A program made the translations under genes and the position numbers. From NCBI GenBank assembly GCA_030770425.1, contig JASJFT010000056.1, forward strand, positions 62,001 through 126,000: DNA of 64,000 bases, written 5' to 3'. Source of the stretch: Darksidea phi (lineage: Eukaryota; Ascomycota; Dothideomycetes; Pleosporales; Lentitheciaceae). The notes beneath the pieces were generated by a model. The model did not search any database and had not been told where the DNA came from. It worked only from the letters and a program-made list of their open reading frames with translations. The number at the start of each line of letters is the position of its first letter. The stretch's first letter is position 1. Below are positions 1-10,538 of the stretch, in pieces.

Positions 1-156
1 CAGACGCGGCGGGACAAAAAGTTGGTGGGCGAGTCGACTTTTCTCGCTCACGTCACTTGGCGGCCCGAGCGCCGAAGCTACCATCGGATCCAGGTCGCGT
101 ACATGCGCAGCTTCGCAGCTTGAGCACTCCCGCCATCCCGCTTCCTCGCCGCCACA

Positions 157-1920
157 ATGGCCGAATCTCAGCCGACGTCACGCTCCAACACTCCTGGCGC
201 CGCTCTCCCGATGAAGCGCACACTCGAGGAAGACCATGCGCCGGCCATCTCCTCGCCGCTCAATCCCAATCCAGACGCGGCCGCACGCGCCCGTCCACGA
301 GCTCCTCCGCGTGAGCAGCGAGAGAAGCGAGAGACACTCAAGAAGAGGGAGGCTTCTACAAACACGCGCGCAAGCACACCGAATCCGAGGACGAAGAAAG
401 AGCGGCCGACGGCCGACGCGCCAATGCGATACTCCATTCCTGAGCCCAAGCCTGCAGACTATGACCCTCCCAAAGACGCCATCTTCCTCTCCCGCGAGCC
501 GCTGCCGTTGATTGCACCAGATGGACAGACGGAACTCAAGAAACCGCAGGACCATGCGTGGAACAAGAAGGGCTACAAGTACACACATTGCGTCGCAGAC
601 CCATTGTTTCGACACAAGCAGTTCTACCGTCAGAGCGATTCGAAGCCGTACGGGCCACGAATGAGCCACGAAGATTCAGACAAGTGGTTCCATTTCGACG
701 ACAGCGCTACCATGGTCTCGCAAGAGAAGGGCTGGCGCATGGGTCGGGGCAATGTGGTAGCAAGAGAAGGCAGATCGTATTTCGAGGTCAAGGTCCTGCG
801 AGGCATACCCGCTGAAGGGCCGAAAGATCCCATAGACCCAAAGACGGGCGATACCAAGCCCGGGCCTCATGTTCGGGTGGGGTGGGCAAGACGAGAGGCG
901 CCGCTGGATGCGCCCGTGGGTTTTGACGGCTACAGTTACGCCATCACCGACTCAAGATTTGAGGCCCAGCACCGTTCGCGAGCGTCTAAGATCTTCAAAC
1001 CGCTCCCTAAAGGTGCTAAGAGCAAACACATGAAGCCGCGACCACCGCATGGAAGACCTGGACCTGTCGAGTACATCAGCGACGAGCACATCCAGGAGGG
1101 CGATGTGATTGGTCTGGAGATCCAGTTGCCTTCGCTTGCACTGCATCGCAAGGTCGTAGAAGGCATCTACAACCCTGCCGTAGATTTGGGCGATGGCTTT
1201 GACGCTCCAAGCTCCCACGATCCTTTGGAGAAACCGCTCGATATCATTCGCGATCGCATCCCCGTACCCTATAAAGGCAACTTCTACTTCGAGCAGCTGG
1301 ACTACCAGGTCACCAAAGCAGTAGACGCGTATCACGATCGTGGTCCAGTACCAAAGGTCCATCCTTCGCCTAACCATGAGGAAGTCAGCGTTCGTTCCCT
1401 ACCACACTCCCACATCAAAGTGTACAAGAACGGCAAAGAAGCCGGTATCGCTTTCGAGAGCCTACTTGCTTTCCTGCCTCCTGCGAGCATACCGTCCGCA
1501 GAAGCCGTCAAAGCGGGCGCGAGAGTGGGATTCGACGACGGCATGGTTGGGTATCTACCTGCTATCTCCGTGTTCAACGGTGGAGTAGCGCAGGTCAACA
1601 TGGGGCCAGACTTTTGGTGTCCACCTGACGAGATCGTCAAGCTGCGCGAGAAGGACACAGAGATGCAAGGAAGCGATGCAATCAAAAAGCCGGTCCCAGA
1701 AGGTCGGAAGCTGCGAGCCATCGGTGAGAGATACAAAGAGCAGATCGCGGAGGACATAGTCTGGGATATCATCGACGAAGTCGATTTTTTCATACAGGAT
1801 GGAGGATGGGACTACAAGGGCGATGCGCCGCAGGATGTGGCAGGCAAGGCGACGCCGAAAGCTAGGGGCTTTGCGAATCCAGACGAAAATGTTGGTGTCG
1901 AGGTTGGGAGGCGGTACTGA
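157..1920 (+). CDS. bre2: COMPASS histone H3K4 methyltransferase subunit, Bre2/Ash2-like (SPRY)
   Basis: Intronless 587-aa protein starting at the first ATG after a short leader. The first ~95 residues are basic and disordered. From about residue 190 to 400 there is a SPRY/B30.2-type domain (YFEVKVLRG, VRVGWARREAPLDAPVGFDGYSYA) interrupted by the basic insert typical of fungal Ash2/Bre2. Near residues 530-550 an amphipathic acidic helix (EDIVWDIIDEVDFFI) lies where Ash2L/Bre2 carry the Sdc1/DPY30-binding (SDI) motif. By family knowledge the protein acts in the nucleus in Set1/COMPASS, which methylates histone H3 lysine 4. I see no N-terminal PHD/winged helix, which fits Bre2 better than animal ASH2L. 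The upstream 156 bp is all that is visible of the promoter. Confidence 0.9.
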   Translation: MAESQPTSRSNTPGAALPMKRTLEEDHAPAISSPLNPNPDAAARARPRAPPREQREKRETLKKREASTNTRASTPNPRTKKERPTADAPMRYSIPEPKPADYDPPKDAIFLSREPLPLIAPDGQTELKKPQDHAWNKKGYKYTHCVADPLFRHKQFYRQSDSKPYGPRMSHEDSDKWFHFDDSATMVSQEKGWRMGRGNVVAREGRSYFEVKVLRGIPAEGPKDPIDPKTGDTKPGPHVRVGWARREAPLDAPVGFDGYSYAITDSRFEAQHRSRASKIFKPLPKGAKSKHMKPRPPHGRPGPVEYISDEHIQEGDVIGLEIQLPSLALHRKVVEGIYNPAVDLGDGFDAPSSHDPLEKPLDIIRDRIPVPYKGNFYFEQLDYQVTKAVDAYHDRGPVPKVHPSPNHEEVSVRSLPHSHIKVYKNGKEAGIAFESLLAFLPPASIPSAEAVKAGARVGFDDGMVGYLPAISVFNGGVAQVNMGPDFWCPPDEIVKLREKDTEMQGSDAIKKPVPEGRKLRAIGERYKEQIAEDIVWDIIDEVDFFIQDGGWDYKGDAPQDVAGKATPKARGFANPDENVGVEVGRRY

Positions 1921-2204
1921 ATGTGGGGTTCCTCCATATCGTTTCAGCGTTAGTATGTCCCTATACCCATTGCTGGCGGTCAGATCATTCCCGCTCAACG
2001 GTATTTTTAGGACAGGTATACCTTAAATATGGAGGTTGAAGTCCCTCACTTGTACTTTGTTGTGCTAACGTAAGATGCGGCTCGGCAGCACATGTCATTG
2101 CTCGTCGCCTGTCAATGTTCGAAACATCACCTCGTCGGTATTACTGTGTACAGCTCTCCAAGCTCTGTTATCGTGTATAAGGTGTGGGTATAGTACCTCT
2201 TCTG

Positions 2205-2272
2205 TATACACACACCTACTGTGCTTCGTGCGGACCTCAAAAGAGACTCCCACTATGGAAATTCAAACCAAT
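2205..2272 (+). repeat. Dispersed repeat fragment, copy A of the GTGCGGACC element
   Basis: The segment ttcgtgcggacct...ctcccactatgg...attcaaaccaatg matches fragments at about 27825-27873 and 50161-50216. The core order is the same in each: GTGCGGAC(C/T), then a TCCCA(C/T)T block, then AA(A/T)(T/C)CAAAC(C)AATG. Length differs by small indels. It is probably the end of an old non-autonomous element; the family is not identified. Confidence 0.5.
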
Positions 2273-2567
2273 GCTAACGTAAGATGTCCACTCTTAATGC
2301 CTCTCTCAACATGTAGAGCTCGTAGAGAACCATCGTCTTTAGGAAAGTTGGGGTTCATGATCAAAGACTGTCATTCATTTTAGTTCGTTACCGCTTCCTT
2401 CGATTGCATTCTTACTATGGGCAGTAGTTGTTCATTCCTTGTGTCATTCCGCATTCAATTGAACTAGGCTTAAACAGGCAACAGAGCGGAATTAAGGCCA
2501 CCGATTTCGCACATGTATCCAACTCCATCGTTGCTACGCCCCATCAAACGCACTTACCTCTCAAAAG

Positions 2568-2574
2568 TATAAAA
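2568..2574 (+). promoter_or_regulatory. TATA-like box of the PLP decarboxylase gene
   Basis: tataaaa lies 91 bp upstream of the proposed ATG at 2659, in an otherwise ordinary leader with C-rich/CT stretches before the start. The position suits a fungal core promoter; function is inferred. Confidence 0.4.
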
Positions 2575-2658
2575 CAACTCGGCACCGAGAGCTAAAGCAC
2601 AAATACTCAGGCTCAAGACTGATTCAGTCCTCTCCTACGACTGCTCTGCCCCCGCATT

Positions 2659-4276
2659 ATGGATTCTTCACAGTTTCGAGAAGCTGCACACACAGCCATT
2701 GACGAGAGTATATTTGTTTAACAACCAGGCAATGGAAAGTGCTAATAGATATGCAGTAATCCAATACTATGACACCGTAGCGGAGCGTCCTGTCCTGCCT
2801 TCCATCGCACCCGGCTACTTACGTCCCCTTCTCCCAGACTCCGTCCCAGAAGAAGGCGAAGAATGGAGCAAAATCCAATCCGACATCGACCGTGTGATCA
2901 TGCCAGGACTCACCCACTGGCAATCACCCAAATTCATGGCTTTCTACCCCTGCAACTCCTCCTTCCCTGGTATGCTGGGCGAAATGTACTCCGGAGCTTT
3001 CAATGCGGCGGCTTTCAACTGGATCTGTTCGCCTGCTGTTACTGAACTAGAGACCATTGTCATGGATTGGCTTGCTAAGCTGCTTGCTTTGCCGGAGTGT
3101 TACTTGAGTAAAGGGGAGGGTGGGGGCATCATTCAGGGGACGGCTAGTGAGGTCGTCGTCACGGCTGTCGTTGCCGCACGTGAGCGTTTGATCAGGAGGA
3201 GGTTGGTGAATATGCCAGAAGGCGAAGAGAAGATTGACAAAGCTGCTGAGATGCGGGGGAAGATGGTAGCTCTAGGCTCCGAACACGCACATTCATCCAC
3301 GCAAAAAGCCGCTATTATAGCTGGAACGCGTTTCCGCACCGTTCCCGCCCCTCGATCGACAAACTTTAGCGTCACAGGTGCCGCACTGCGCACCACAATC
3401 GAAGAATGCAAAGCCAAAGGCCTAGAGCCGTTCTACTTCACCGCCACAATTGGTAGTACAGCGACTTGCGCCGTCGATGATCTTGAAGGCATCGCCGAGG
3501 TCGCTCGAGACTACCCAGATATCTGGATCCATGTTGATGCCGCGTACGCCGGCTCCGCCCTCATCTGCCCAGAATACCAACATCTCTGCCCGCCCCTCGC
3601 GTTCTACGACTCGTTCAACTTCAATCTGCACAAATGGCTGCTTGTGAACTTCGACTGCTCCGCATTGTTCATCAAGAAGAGGAAAGATTTGATCGACACA
3701 TATAGTATCATGCCTGCCTTCCTGCGCAACAACTTCAGCGATAGCGGGCTAGTGACGGATTATAGAGATTGGCAGATCCCTCTTGGTCGTCGTTTCAGGA
3801 GCTTGAAGATTTGGTTCGTACTACGCACATATGGCGCCAACGGTCTTCGTCAGTTTATACGCAACCATATCAAGTTGGGCGAGTACTTCAACGACCTCCT
3901 CGCCTTACGACCAGACATCTTCACTGTGGTCACACCCGCGGCATTCGGTCTTACCACCTTCCACATCAACCCGCGCTCGCCCTCCCCCACCTCGCCAGCA
4001 AACAAACCCGACCCTGCGCACGAAGCGTATACCAACGACTTCACCAACAGCGCGGAAGCGCAGTTCCGTGAAGACGCGAATCAAATTACCAAAGAGGTGT
4101 ATGAAAAGGTCAACGCCCAAGGCGAGTTCTTCCTTACGAGTACAGTGGTGGGCGGGGTCTATGTTATAAGGGTTGTCAGTGCGACGGTTAATGCGGAGGA
4201 AAAATATTTGAAGAGGATATTTGATTTGCTAGTAGAGTTGGCTGAGAGGATGGGAAGTGAGCAGGATACGCGGTGA
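2659..4276 (+). CDS. Group II PLP-dependent decarboxylase (aromatic-L-amino-acid decarboxylase type)
   Basis: Two exons, 2659-2707 and 2757-4276, giving 522 aa. The 49-bp intron (gtatat...atgcag) splices the start MDSSQFREAAHTAIDE onto IIQYYDTVAERPVLPS, the conserved entry of the family; the long ORF alone would begin inside the intron. The lysine that binds pyridoxal phosphate is in NLHKW (about K309). HVDAAYAGSA supplies the cofactor-binding aspartate, and SEHAHSS and TASEVVV are also family blocks. Such enzymes decarboxylate aromatic amino acids (tyrosine, tryptophan, DOPA) in the cytosol. The substrate cannot be read from the sequence. The next gene is convergent, so this is a single-gene unit. 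Confidence 0.9.
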
Positions 4277-4579
4277 GGAGGGGCTAAGTTATCATGCAAG
4301 TGCAACAAAGCTTCAATCAATGCGTGATTTAGTCCCCAGAGCTTTTTATTGTGCCTCTCTATATCTATTATGTGCCATTAGTGTCTCAAAGATGTCATAC
4401 ACGGAATGGCAACGCAATAAAGTGTATCATTAACCAGGAACGGTAGGTCATAAGCTCGTAGTCTTCCAAGCTACGATAATGCAAAACGCCATGCCATGCA
4501 GATGAAATGCAAAGCCCAAATATGAATAGCAGCGCGAACCGACTCGAACAAATCCGTGAATAACGATAAAAAGCAATGC
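4277..4579. other. Convergent 3' flanks
   Basis: AT-rich, no coding signal. It lies between two gene 3' ends and probably holds both polyadenylation regions. Confidence 0.6.
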
Positions 4580-6100
4580 TCAAGACGTGCCCCCATAACT
4601 CCTGGGACTAGCATGCCTCGACGTGCCTAAGAGCGCCCTAGCTTCATCCAATGCTCCTCTTTCTCTCTGTATGGGTATACTCTTTGACCCGTAACTAGAA
4701 TTTGGGCTTTGGCCTCTGGGTGTTTCTGTAGGTGTGCTGGCACGACTTGCACTAGGTGTCCCTGCTACACTGACAGCAGGTACCCATCCCCTCATCCACC
4801 CATCGACCCTGCGCCACCTGAATCTTCTCTTTCTCCGTGCTCCCTGGTCATTAAGAATGACAATGACTTCCTCGTCTCGCGCTTTGCCACGACCGCGAGG
4901 CTCGTTGTCGCCATAGCACCAGAATTGCACGCCAACAGCCGCATCCATGATAAGCACACCAGCTGCACCGAGAAAAAATGGTGCTGCGCGAAGAACCCAG
5001 TCCGAGCGTATGCTACCACCAGGCCCAACCCAGCCATAGCCTTCGCCCGGCGCGAAATCTTCCCAGGCGCAGGGATTGGTGAGCAGAGACGAGGAGTAAA
5101 AGAGGTTTCCGAAGAAAGCGGCTGCGAAGAGGGAGGAACTGAGCCCAGCTGTCGATTTGCGGAGGTGGTTCTTGTACAGTTGTGGGAGGCGAGAACCAAG
5201 ATAGAGAATTGTGCTCATCCAGGAAAGAATTTTGCCGGCAATGCCGGAGGCGGAGGCCGACGAGGAAGCGGCGGTCTGGGCGGAAAGGTAGCGGATAGTG
5301 TGTGGGGCGGGGGCGAAGGGGCTGACGTGTTTTGCGGTCGCAGGGTTGGACAGTACAGCGAGGATAAGGGAGATGTACAGGATGGTCTTGGGCGAGGGAG
5401 ATGGCATAGGTGAGGAAGAAGCTGCGACTCGACGGAGATCTTTGCCAGTTGGTGTGCCGGGTGCAGGACTACCCTGCCATGCCTCTTTGGTGGAGCTAGG
5501 CGAGCGCGCGTAGTTGGGTATCCTAAAGGCATCCATAGGGTTCGTACGACGGGGGATGCTCTCTGGAGACTTTGGAAGAGGCAGGACGGCGGTTCGATCG
5601 CTCTCGCTACTTGTGATGCTCGTTCCCTCCCACACCTCGGTGATGCTGGACGGACCGTTTCCACTGTCAGAGCTATTGGATCCTCCCCAAATGGACCGGA
5701 GCGGCCTTCCATGCTTCAAGAGGCCATACCACACCCACTGCCCACATAAGGCGCAGTCTACGAAGACGTAGTAAGTCGCAATTATGACCTGCCATGTCGC
5801 CTGTTGTGTGAAGACGGAACCCAGCAGATTGGATAGATCGCCCAATAGCCACTCAGTCAAGAAGAATATGCTAAGGCCCGAGGTAGATTTCAGCTGGTGG
5901 TTTTTGTATATTTGCGGTAGCTGTGCGAACAACCATGATATTATGCTACATGTGCCAAGCAGGGTAGAGATGGCGGCGAGGTTTGTAGGTATGCAGGTAC
6001 CGAGGGAGACGGAGAGGCTGTATAGGAAGCTATTCGCGGGCTCGCAGTGGGCCGGTAATGAAGGATGGGCTATGCGTAGAGGCGATAGGTACGGCGGCAT
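4580..6100 (-). CDS. PQ-loop repeat membrane protein (vacuolar basic amino acid transporter, Ypq/PQLC2 type)
   Basis: A 506-aa protein from the ATG at 6100; an in-frame ATG 9 codons upstream is less likely because MPPYLSPLRIAHPSLP looks like the normal short N terminus. Two PQ-loop motifs are visible: AQLPQIYKNHQLKSTSGLS near residue 60 and SRLPQLYKNHLRKSTAGLS near 300. Each begins a helix bundle, giving about seven membrane segments. Between them lies a long Ser/Pro-rich loop (about residues 140-240), and the C-terminal ~100 residues are polar. Yeast Ypq proteins and animal PQLC2 export lysine/arginine from the vacuole or lysosome; that role is inferred. The ORF is open throughout. The gene is convergent with the PLP decarboxylase. 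Confidence 0.88.
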   Translation of the reverse strand: MPPYLSPLRIAHPSLPAHCEPANSFLYSLSVSLGTCIPTNLAAISTLLGTCSIISWLFAQLPQIYKNHQLKSTSGLSIFFLTEWLLGDLSNLLGSVFTQQATWQVIIATYYVFVDCALCGQWVWYGLLKHGRPLRSIWGGSNSSDSGNGPSSITEVWEGTSITSSESDRTAVLPLPKSPESIPRRTNPMDAFRIPNYARSPSSTKEAWQGSPAPGTPTGKDLRRVAASSSPMPSPSPKTILYISLILAVLSNPATAKHVSPFAPAPHTIRYLSAQTAASSSASASGIAGKILSWMSTILYLGSRLPQLYKNHLRKSTAGLSSSLFAAAFFGNLFYSSSLLTNPCAWEDFAPGEGYGWVGPGGSIRSDWVLRAAPFFLGAAGVLIMDAAVGVQFWCYGDNEPRGRGKARDEEVIVILNDQGARRKRRFRWRRVDGWMRGWVPAVSVAGTPSASRASTPTETPRGQSPNSSYGSKSIPIQRERGALDEARALLGTSRHASPRSYGGTS

Positions 6101-6298
6101 GTTGTCATAGGTGCAACGATGGCACACTCGACGCTGGTACGGTGAGCGTACTAAGGTGAGCTACTTATAAGCTCCGCAGTTGCCGGTAACCTACGCGGGG
6201 CGTCAGGTGCTGTGTTCAGGTGGCTGGCTGTCTTGGTCGCGGTCCCGAAGGCGCAGTCGCACCTCCAACTTCAGCTGACGGGGAGTTGAAGCCTTGCA

Positions 6299-6484
6299 AT
6301 GGCGACTGTGAACGGCCCCCAGAGGTTCAAGGCAGTTGTTGGGGATGGCCACGTCCCGGCACCCCCACACCTCCGACGGCTGGCGTCGAAGTGGACTGAA
6401 AGCGCAGACGCAAAGGCCAGTGAACTGAAGCAGCAGGAGCTTCAAACTCGGGCTGTCGAAGAAGCAAGAAGGATGTATAGCTGA
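6299..6484 (+). CDS. Small hypothetical ORF (61 aa)
   Basis: ATG in a reasonable context (gcaATGGCG). It encodes 61 polar residues ending in a Lys/Glu/Ala-rich amphipathic stretch (KASELKQQELQTRAVEEARR). No domain is recognised and there is no second exon I can support. It could be chance. Confidence 0.2.
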   Translation: MATVNGPQRFKAVVGDGHVPAPPHLRRLASKWTESADAKASELKQQELQTRAVEEARRMYS

Positions 6485-6534
6485 AGCTATGGCAAGAGAA
6501 GCAGGAGAAGGATGACAGGACGGACTATCTAGAG

Positions 6535-7011
6535 TCATCGGCGGCGTACTAAGTGGCAGCGACAGCACGGCCGGACGGCCGATATGCAGGGCGATGGTCT
6601 AGCGGGCGCGGATGACCGCATGAAGGCTATGGCGCCCCGAAAGGCGAAGGCGAAGGCGGCTATCGGAGCCATCATGTGTGCGGGTGCATGTGTGGTGGGC
6701 ATTGATAAGGGCCTTATCTTGTGCGTGCACATCAACCGATGGCGCCGTGGCATTATCACGTGCACGCGTTTATTCAGCACGCGACACCTGCCGCCGCTAG
6801 CGTTCATCCCCGATCCCACAGATGCAGCCAACACCATGGCCTGTTTTGCATCCAACACCTCGCCTTCATACTCATTTGACTCCTGGAAGAACATATCTCC
6901 CAATTTTAGGGTTTCCACAGCGTCCAATACCACCGGGAGAGATGATGGCTGCTCTTCCGCCGGACGCGCCACCATCTCCGCCATCGGAGCCACGCCTCGG
7001 CACTCCTTCAA
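6535..7011 (-). CDS. Hypothetical ORF, uncertain strand
   Basis: The first ~65 codons of this minus-strand ORF (MAEMVARPAEEQ..., LKLGDMFFQESNEYEGEV) have an ordinary acidic protein composition, while the rest is low-complexity and basic. A shorter minus-strand gene ending near 6800 is possible. A plus-strand ORF (6584-7015) covers the same bases and has less protein-like composition. No family recognised. Confidence 0.2.
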   Translation of the reverse strand: MKECRGVAPMAEMVARPAEEQPSSLPVVLDAVETLKLGDMFFQESNEYEGEVLDAKQAMVLAASVGSGMNASGGRCRVLNKRVHVIMPRRHRLMCTHKIRPLSMPTTHAPAHMMAPIAAFAFAFRGAIAFMRSSAPARPSPCISAVRPCCRCHLVRRR

Positions 7012-7222
7012 CTAATAAGCTTCACTAACATCTTGCCCCTGGACTTGGAAACGTAACCGAAACCGGCCTGTCACACGACCATGCCCATGATGGTCAAATG
7101 TTGAAGGGACCCTGACTTTGGTGAGAGGAAAAGATAGCATCCGCTCCTCGAAAACGAACACGACGGCGTGCTATACACGCACTACCTCCGCTCTTTACAA
7201 ATCGACTGCCGAATCCCATCCG

Positions 7223-7609
7223 CTACACCTGGTCATGGCCTCCATCCGCAATCCTCGAATTCGCGCCTTCCTTCCGAGCCTTCCCCTTCGGGCTATTACC
7301 GTCAGCGCTGCACTGCGGACTCTTCCACCGGTCGAAGAGTTTAATGAGGTCTTGAATGGGAGGTGTAGCGACGTGGGCATCATTTGCGGCGGGCGACGCG
7401 TATCTATATAATTTAAGCCAAGGCGGAAGAAAAAGACGGATGGTTGCAGCGCACTCCCCGATCATACACAGCACCGTGTCAGCCGTGTCGTCTACAGGAA
7501 GTGTGACAACATAGCGAAGGACTTGAGGCTTGTGAGGCTGTGCGAACTCGATGATTTTGTGGAACGCTTCGAGTACCTGTTGCAAGGGCAGTCCCTTCAT
7601 CTTGCGCAT
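7223..7609 (-). CDS. Small antibiotic biosynthesis monooxygenase (ABM)-domain protein
   Basis: Two exons read on the minus strand: 7609-7455 and 7403-7223, about 111 aa. The 51-bp intron (gtgcgc...tatag) is a multiple of three, so the ORF runs through it. Removing it joins CMIGE to YASPAANDAHVATPPIQDLI, which restores the ABM pattern (VLRY...TLPVD...MIGEY...AHVATPPIQDL). ABM folds are small ferredoxin-like dimers, often cofactor-free oxygenases or decorating proteins. The C-terminal tail after KLFDRW is unusual; a further intron (gtaatagccc... ending near 7206) could give a shorter end. The start at 7609 is uncertain because there are two in-frame ATGs (7609, 7600). Confidence 0.6.
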   Translation of the reverse strand: MRKMKGLPLQQVLEAFHKIIEFAQPHKPQVLRYVVTLPVDDTADTVLCMIGECAATIRLFLPPWLKLYRYASPAANDAHVATPPIQDLIKLFDRWKSPQCSADGNSPKGKARKEGANSRIADGGHDQV

Positions 7610-9401
7610 TCCAACTTGCTGTTTTATGCCCAGTTGAGTCTATAACAAACCCGGTCCATTCAAACTCTCATTGTCTCCCCTGCAGATTTCGCCGCGGACT
7701 TGTCCATTCGCATGGCGAGTGAAGGTAGGAGGCGGCACAATAGAGAACCTTGGGATATATTAACGTCGGTATAAAAGAGCTTGGAGAGCGGCTTACTAGG
7801 CCCTCGTGGTTCGTCCCATCAGGGTTGTTAAGCTCAAGGAGAGTGGCAAGTCATGTCCTCGTGTAAGTCTGCGTCCGCGTCGGTGATATCATCGATACCA
7901 TTCGTGAGCCATGATTTTGGGTTGGATTGTGCGCAAAGAAAGCGCATCTCATCGTTCAAGTGTACAATACTCTGGGGCCCGCGTCATGAACTTTCGACGA
8001 CGCGGGAGTCTTCCAATGAGGCTAGCCCATGTAGGAACCGTGCCATCGCCCACTTGTCGTCCTATGCACATCCGGCTGTCTCGACACCGCGATTTTTTCG
8101 CTTACTTGGCCATGAGGGAAGAAGTAAGAGCATTGTTTGATCAAAATGGGTGGGCGATGCGATGAGATCACCCGCGGAAATCACATATGCATCCATTCAT
8201 GTCAGCGACTACAAGGCCGGATACATGTTTACGGCCTCAAGCTGCATATAAAAACTCTCGTAATAATCGTTGAAACTTGATACTAATAGTTTGATTGATC
8301 CCAAACTAGAAGGTCTGATGAACGGTGTCTTCCACTACTCTTCGCGTGGCCAGTATGATCCTTAGATAAGGGGACAGGAGCAGACCCAGGGGGAAAGATT
8401 TAGGTATGTGTAGGTACTTGTCGGAAGCAAGTAACCGGAGCTAACACAATGGGGGCAGCGAAAGTCACTAACCACGCGTTGGTTGGACTGACATCTGCGC
8501 CTTCCGAATACAATCTTTCGGGTATATCGAGCTACCTGATGAGTCTAAGTGGCCGAGGTTTGGACCGGAAGGCCGAGGGCAACAAAGTTACATACTCTTA
8601 TTCCCTCGAAGAATATCAAGGTCCAGAAGAGTCTTCAGCAACCGACAAAACCCTGCATAGCTCCTCGCACTGCATTGGGAGAGCGTTTACAACGGGAGTA
8701 TCTATGAAAAGAGAGAGAAAGCCGGGAGCGCAAGGAAGTTTACTAACTGACTACTCACGGGCTTGTCTTATATCTATACGCCGGTCATAGGAGGTTTTAC
8801 GTCCAACAGCCCCGAGTTCATTCGCGTCTTGGCTGGGATGTACCCATGGAACTCACCGGCAACAAATTACTTAATTACTTATGAGGGATGCGGTACGTCG
8901 GGGACGAGCTTAACTTTACCCATCCCTCAGCCCGCGCCACGACGTGTAAGAAGCCGTGCTGGTGCTCTCTTTTTCTCCTTGCAAAGTTAACCGGGCTGCA
9001 TGAGAGAAATACCACCTTTTATGAGTAAGAGACCTGCCTCCTCGATCGGAATAATGACCCTGGGATTGGGCAAAGTATTCGGGACAAAAAATAGCTTTGT
9101 GTGTCATCTTTGGGTCATTCCGCGAATTTGACGACGCGATGGCTGCTACTTATTCGACAACTACATATAATATAATTTTTAGTAAGAAATTGTATAAGGT
9201 AGGTATTTCGGAAGGTTTTGGTATGCCGCTTTTTCCACATCCAGCGTGGTGCGCGATCCGGTCTTATCGATACCATCATTAGTCAAACGCCGAATTCGGC
9301 CACCAATCTGAACCCAACACACCCTCGGATAACTCGTACATAAGGGATCGTATATTTGCTTTCATCTTCGGATCCATCACTGACCTCGTATTACTTGCAA
9401 A
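7610..9401. other. Gene-poor region of 1.8 kb with a repeat fragment
   Basis: Scattered short ORFs (for example 7853-8140 and 8449-8790) show no recognisable domain and no joinable exons. A 95-bp segment at 9072-9166 is repeated in inverted orientation at 35424-35519. The last ~100 bp form the promoter of the GATase gene. Confidence 0.5.
9072..9166 (+). repeat. Dispersed repeat fragment (inverted copy at 35424-35519)
   Basis: Core attccgcg(a/g)attt... through gacgcgatgg, then tacttattcga, is shared with the complement of 35424-35519. Most differences in the best-aligned 50 bp are transitions (c/t, g/a). It is too short to assign to a transposon family. Confidence 0.55.
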
Positions 9402-10271
9402 ATGCCGTCAAAAGTCCACATAGCGATGCTCAATGCCGACACACCAGTGCACAACGTCCTCCCCATGTGGGGCACATACGGCAACATGTTCCATGATCTT
9501 CTCGTTGCCGCCGCCTCACGTATTGCTCCGGATGTCGTGGTTCAATCATCCAACTACAACACCCAACAGTTCGAATATCCAAAATCATTGGCCAATATCG
9601 ATGTCATTCTCGTCACAGGCTCCGCATCTTCCTCATATGAAGATAAAGACTGGATACGACGTCTCAATCATTTCGTATTGGACGTTTATACCAATCACCC
9701 TAATATCAAGCTGTTTGGGAGCTGTTTTGGACACCAGTTAATCTGCGAGAGCCTTTTGCGGGACTATGGTGTACGAGTAGAGAAAGACCCGAATGGCTGG
9801 GAATTGGGTGTAAGAGAGATCCAGCTTAACGAGACTTTTCGCGAAAGGCTGGGAGTAGGTGCGAGGTCACTTCTGAAGCATGGTAGTAGAGGAACCCCAA
9901 AAAACTTGCGGACGCAATTTGTCCATGCCGATCACGTCCTGATACCCTCATCAGCTGCACTACCAGGCTCGTGGATGACGGTTGGAAGCACGCTGCATTG
10001 TGCTGTACAGGGTATATACGAACCTGGTCGTGTTCTTACACTACAAGGACACTTTGAGTTCAATCGATTCGTGAGCACGGAGATAATGAAGGTTCTCGGT
10101 GCCACTTGGGAGCCAGAGGTGTTGAAAGAGACGTTATATGCAATTGACGCGGATGACGATGCCGAGATAGCTGCAGAAGTGGTATTACAATTTATGCTGG
10201 AAAGAGACGAGCCTGCGGGCTGTGGAACACAAGTCCTGGGTGGATTACTGACACCACCGCACGCCAAATGA
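9402..10271 (+). CDS. Class I glutamine amidotransferase-like protein
   Basis: Intronless, 289 aa, with a clean ATG context (caaaATGCC). The GATase1 catalytic triad is visible: nucleophile Cys108 in GSCFGHQ, and His217/Glu219 in LQGHFEFN. TGSASSSYEDKDWI is the substrate-loop block of stand-alone fungal GATase-like proteins. There is no synthetase domain, so it belongs with the free-standing hydrolases related to the GMP-synthase amidotransferase domain and gamma-glutamyl peptidases. The exact substrate is unknown. It is followed in the same direction by a 2OG oxygenase (267 bp) and then a siderophore transporter. Confidence 0.87.
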   Translation: MPSKVHIAMLNADTPVHNVLPMWGTYGNMFHDLLVAAASRIAPDVVVQSSNYNTQQFEYPKSLANIDVILVTGSASSSYEDKDWIRRLNHFVLDVYTNHPNIKLFGSCFGHQLICESLLRDYGVRVEKDPNGWELGVREIQLNETFRERLGVGARSLLKHGSRGTPKNLRTQFVHADHVLIPSSAALPGSWMTVGSTLHCAVQGIYEPGRVLTLQGHFEFNRFVSTEIMKVLGATWEPEVLKETLYAIDADDDAEIAAEVVLQFMLERDEPAGCGTQVLGGLLTPPHAK

Positions 10272-10538
10272 GAAACGAGTATGTTTTCAATGTCTTGGAA
10301 GCACTAGGAACTACAGGTAATTATGCCTTAGAGAAAAAGAGGAGAATATAGGAATTTGCGATTAGACGATTGGTTCACGCTGAATCTTTTCCACGTCAGC
10401 ATGTACACGCGACGGCCTTCCGAAAAAGGCTTGAATATCCGAGGTCAAGCATCCCGGTACCTTCTGCGATACACACTATACGTTCGAGCATTGCTCCTCG
10501 AACCTAGCATATTTGCAACCTCTACAATATACAACGCC

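Larger units (their letters stand above)
1921..2658. other. Intergenic region with one copy of a dispersed repeat fragment
   Basis: No convincing coding exon on either strand. It holds the 3' flank of the Bre2-like gene, a 15-nt direct repeat (tgctaacgtaagatg near 2062 and 2272), a copy of the dispersed GTGCGGACC element (about 2205-2272) and the promoter of the decarboxylase. Confidence 0.6.

Noticed and set aside
4709..5413. A 234-codon plus-strand ORF opposite the PQ-loop gene
   Set aside because: Antisense shadow; composition is unlike a protein family and the opposite strand has clear PQ-loop motifs.
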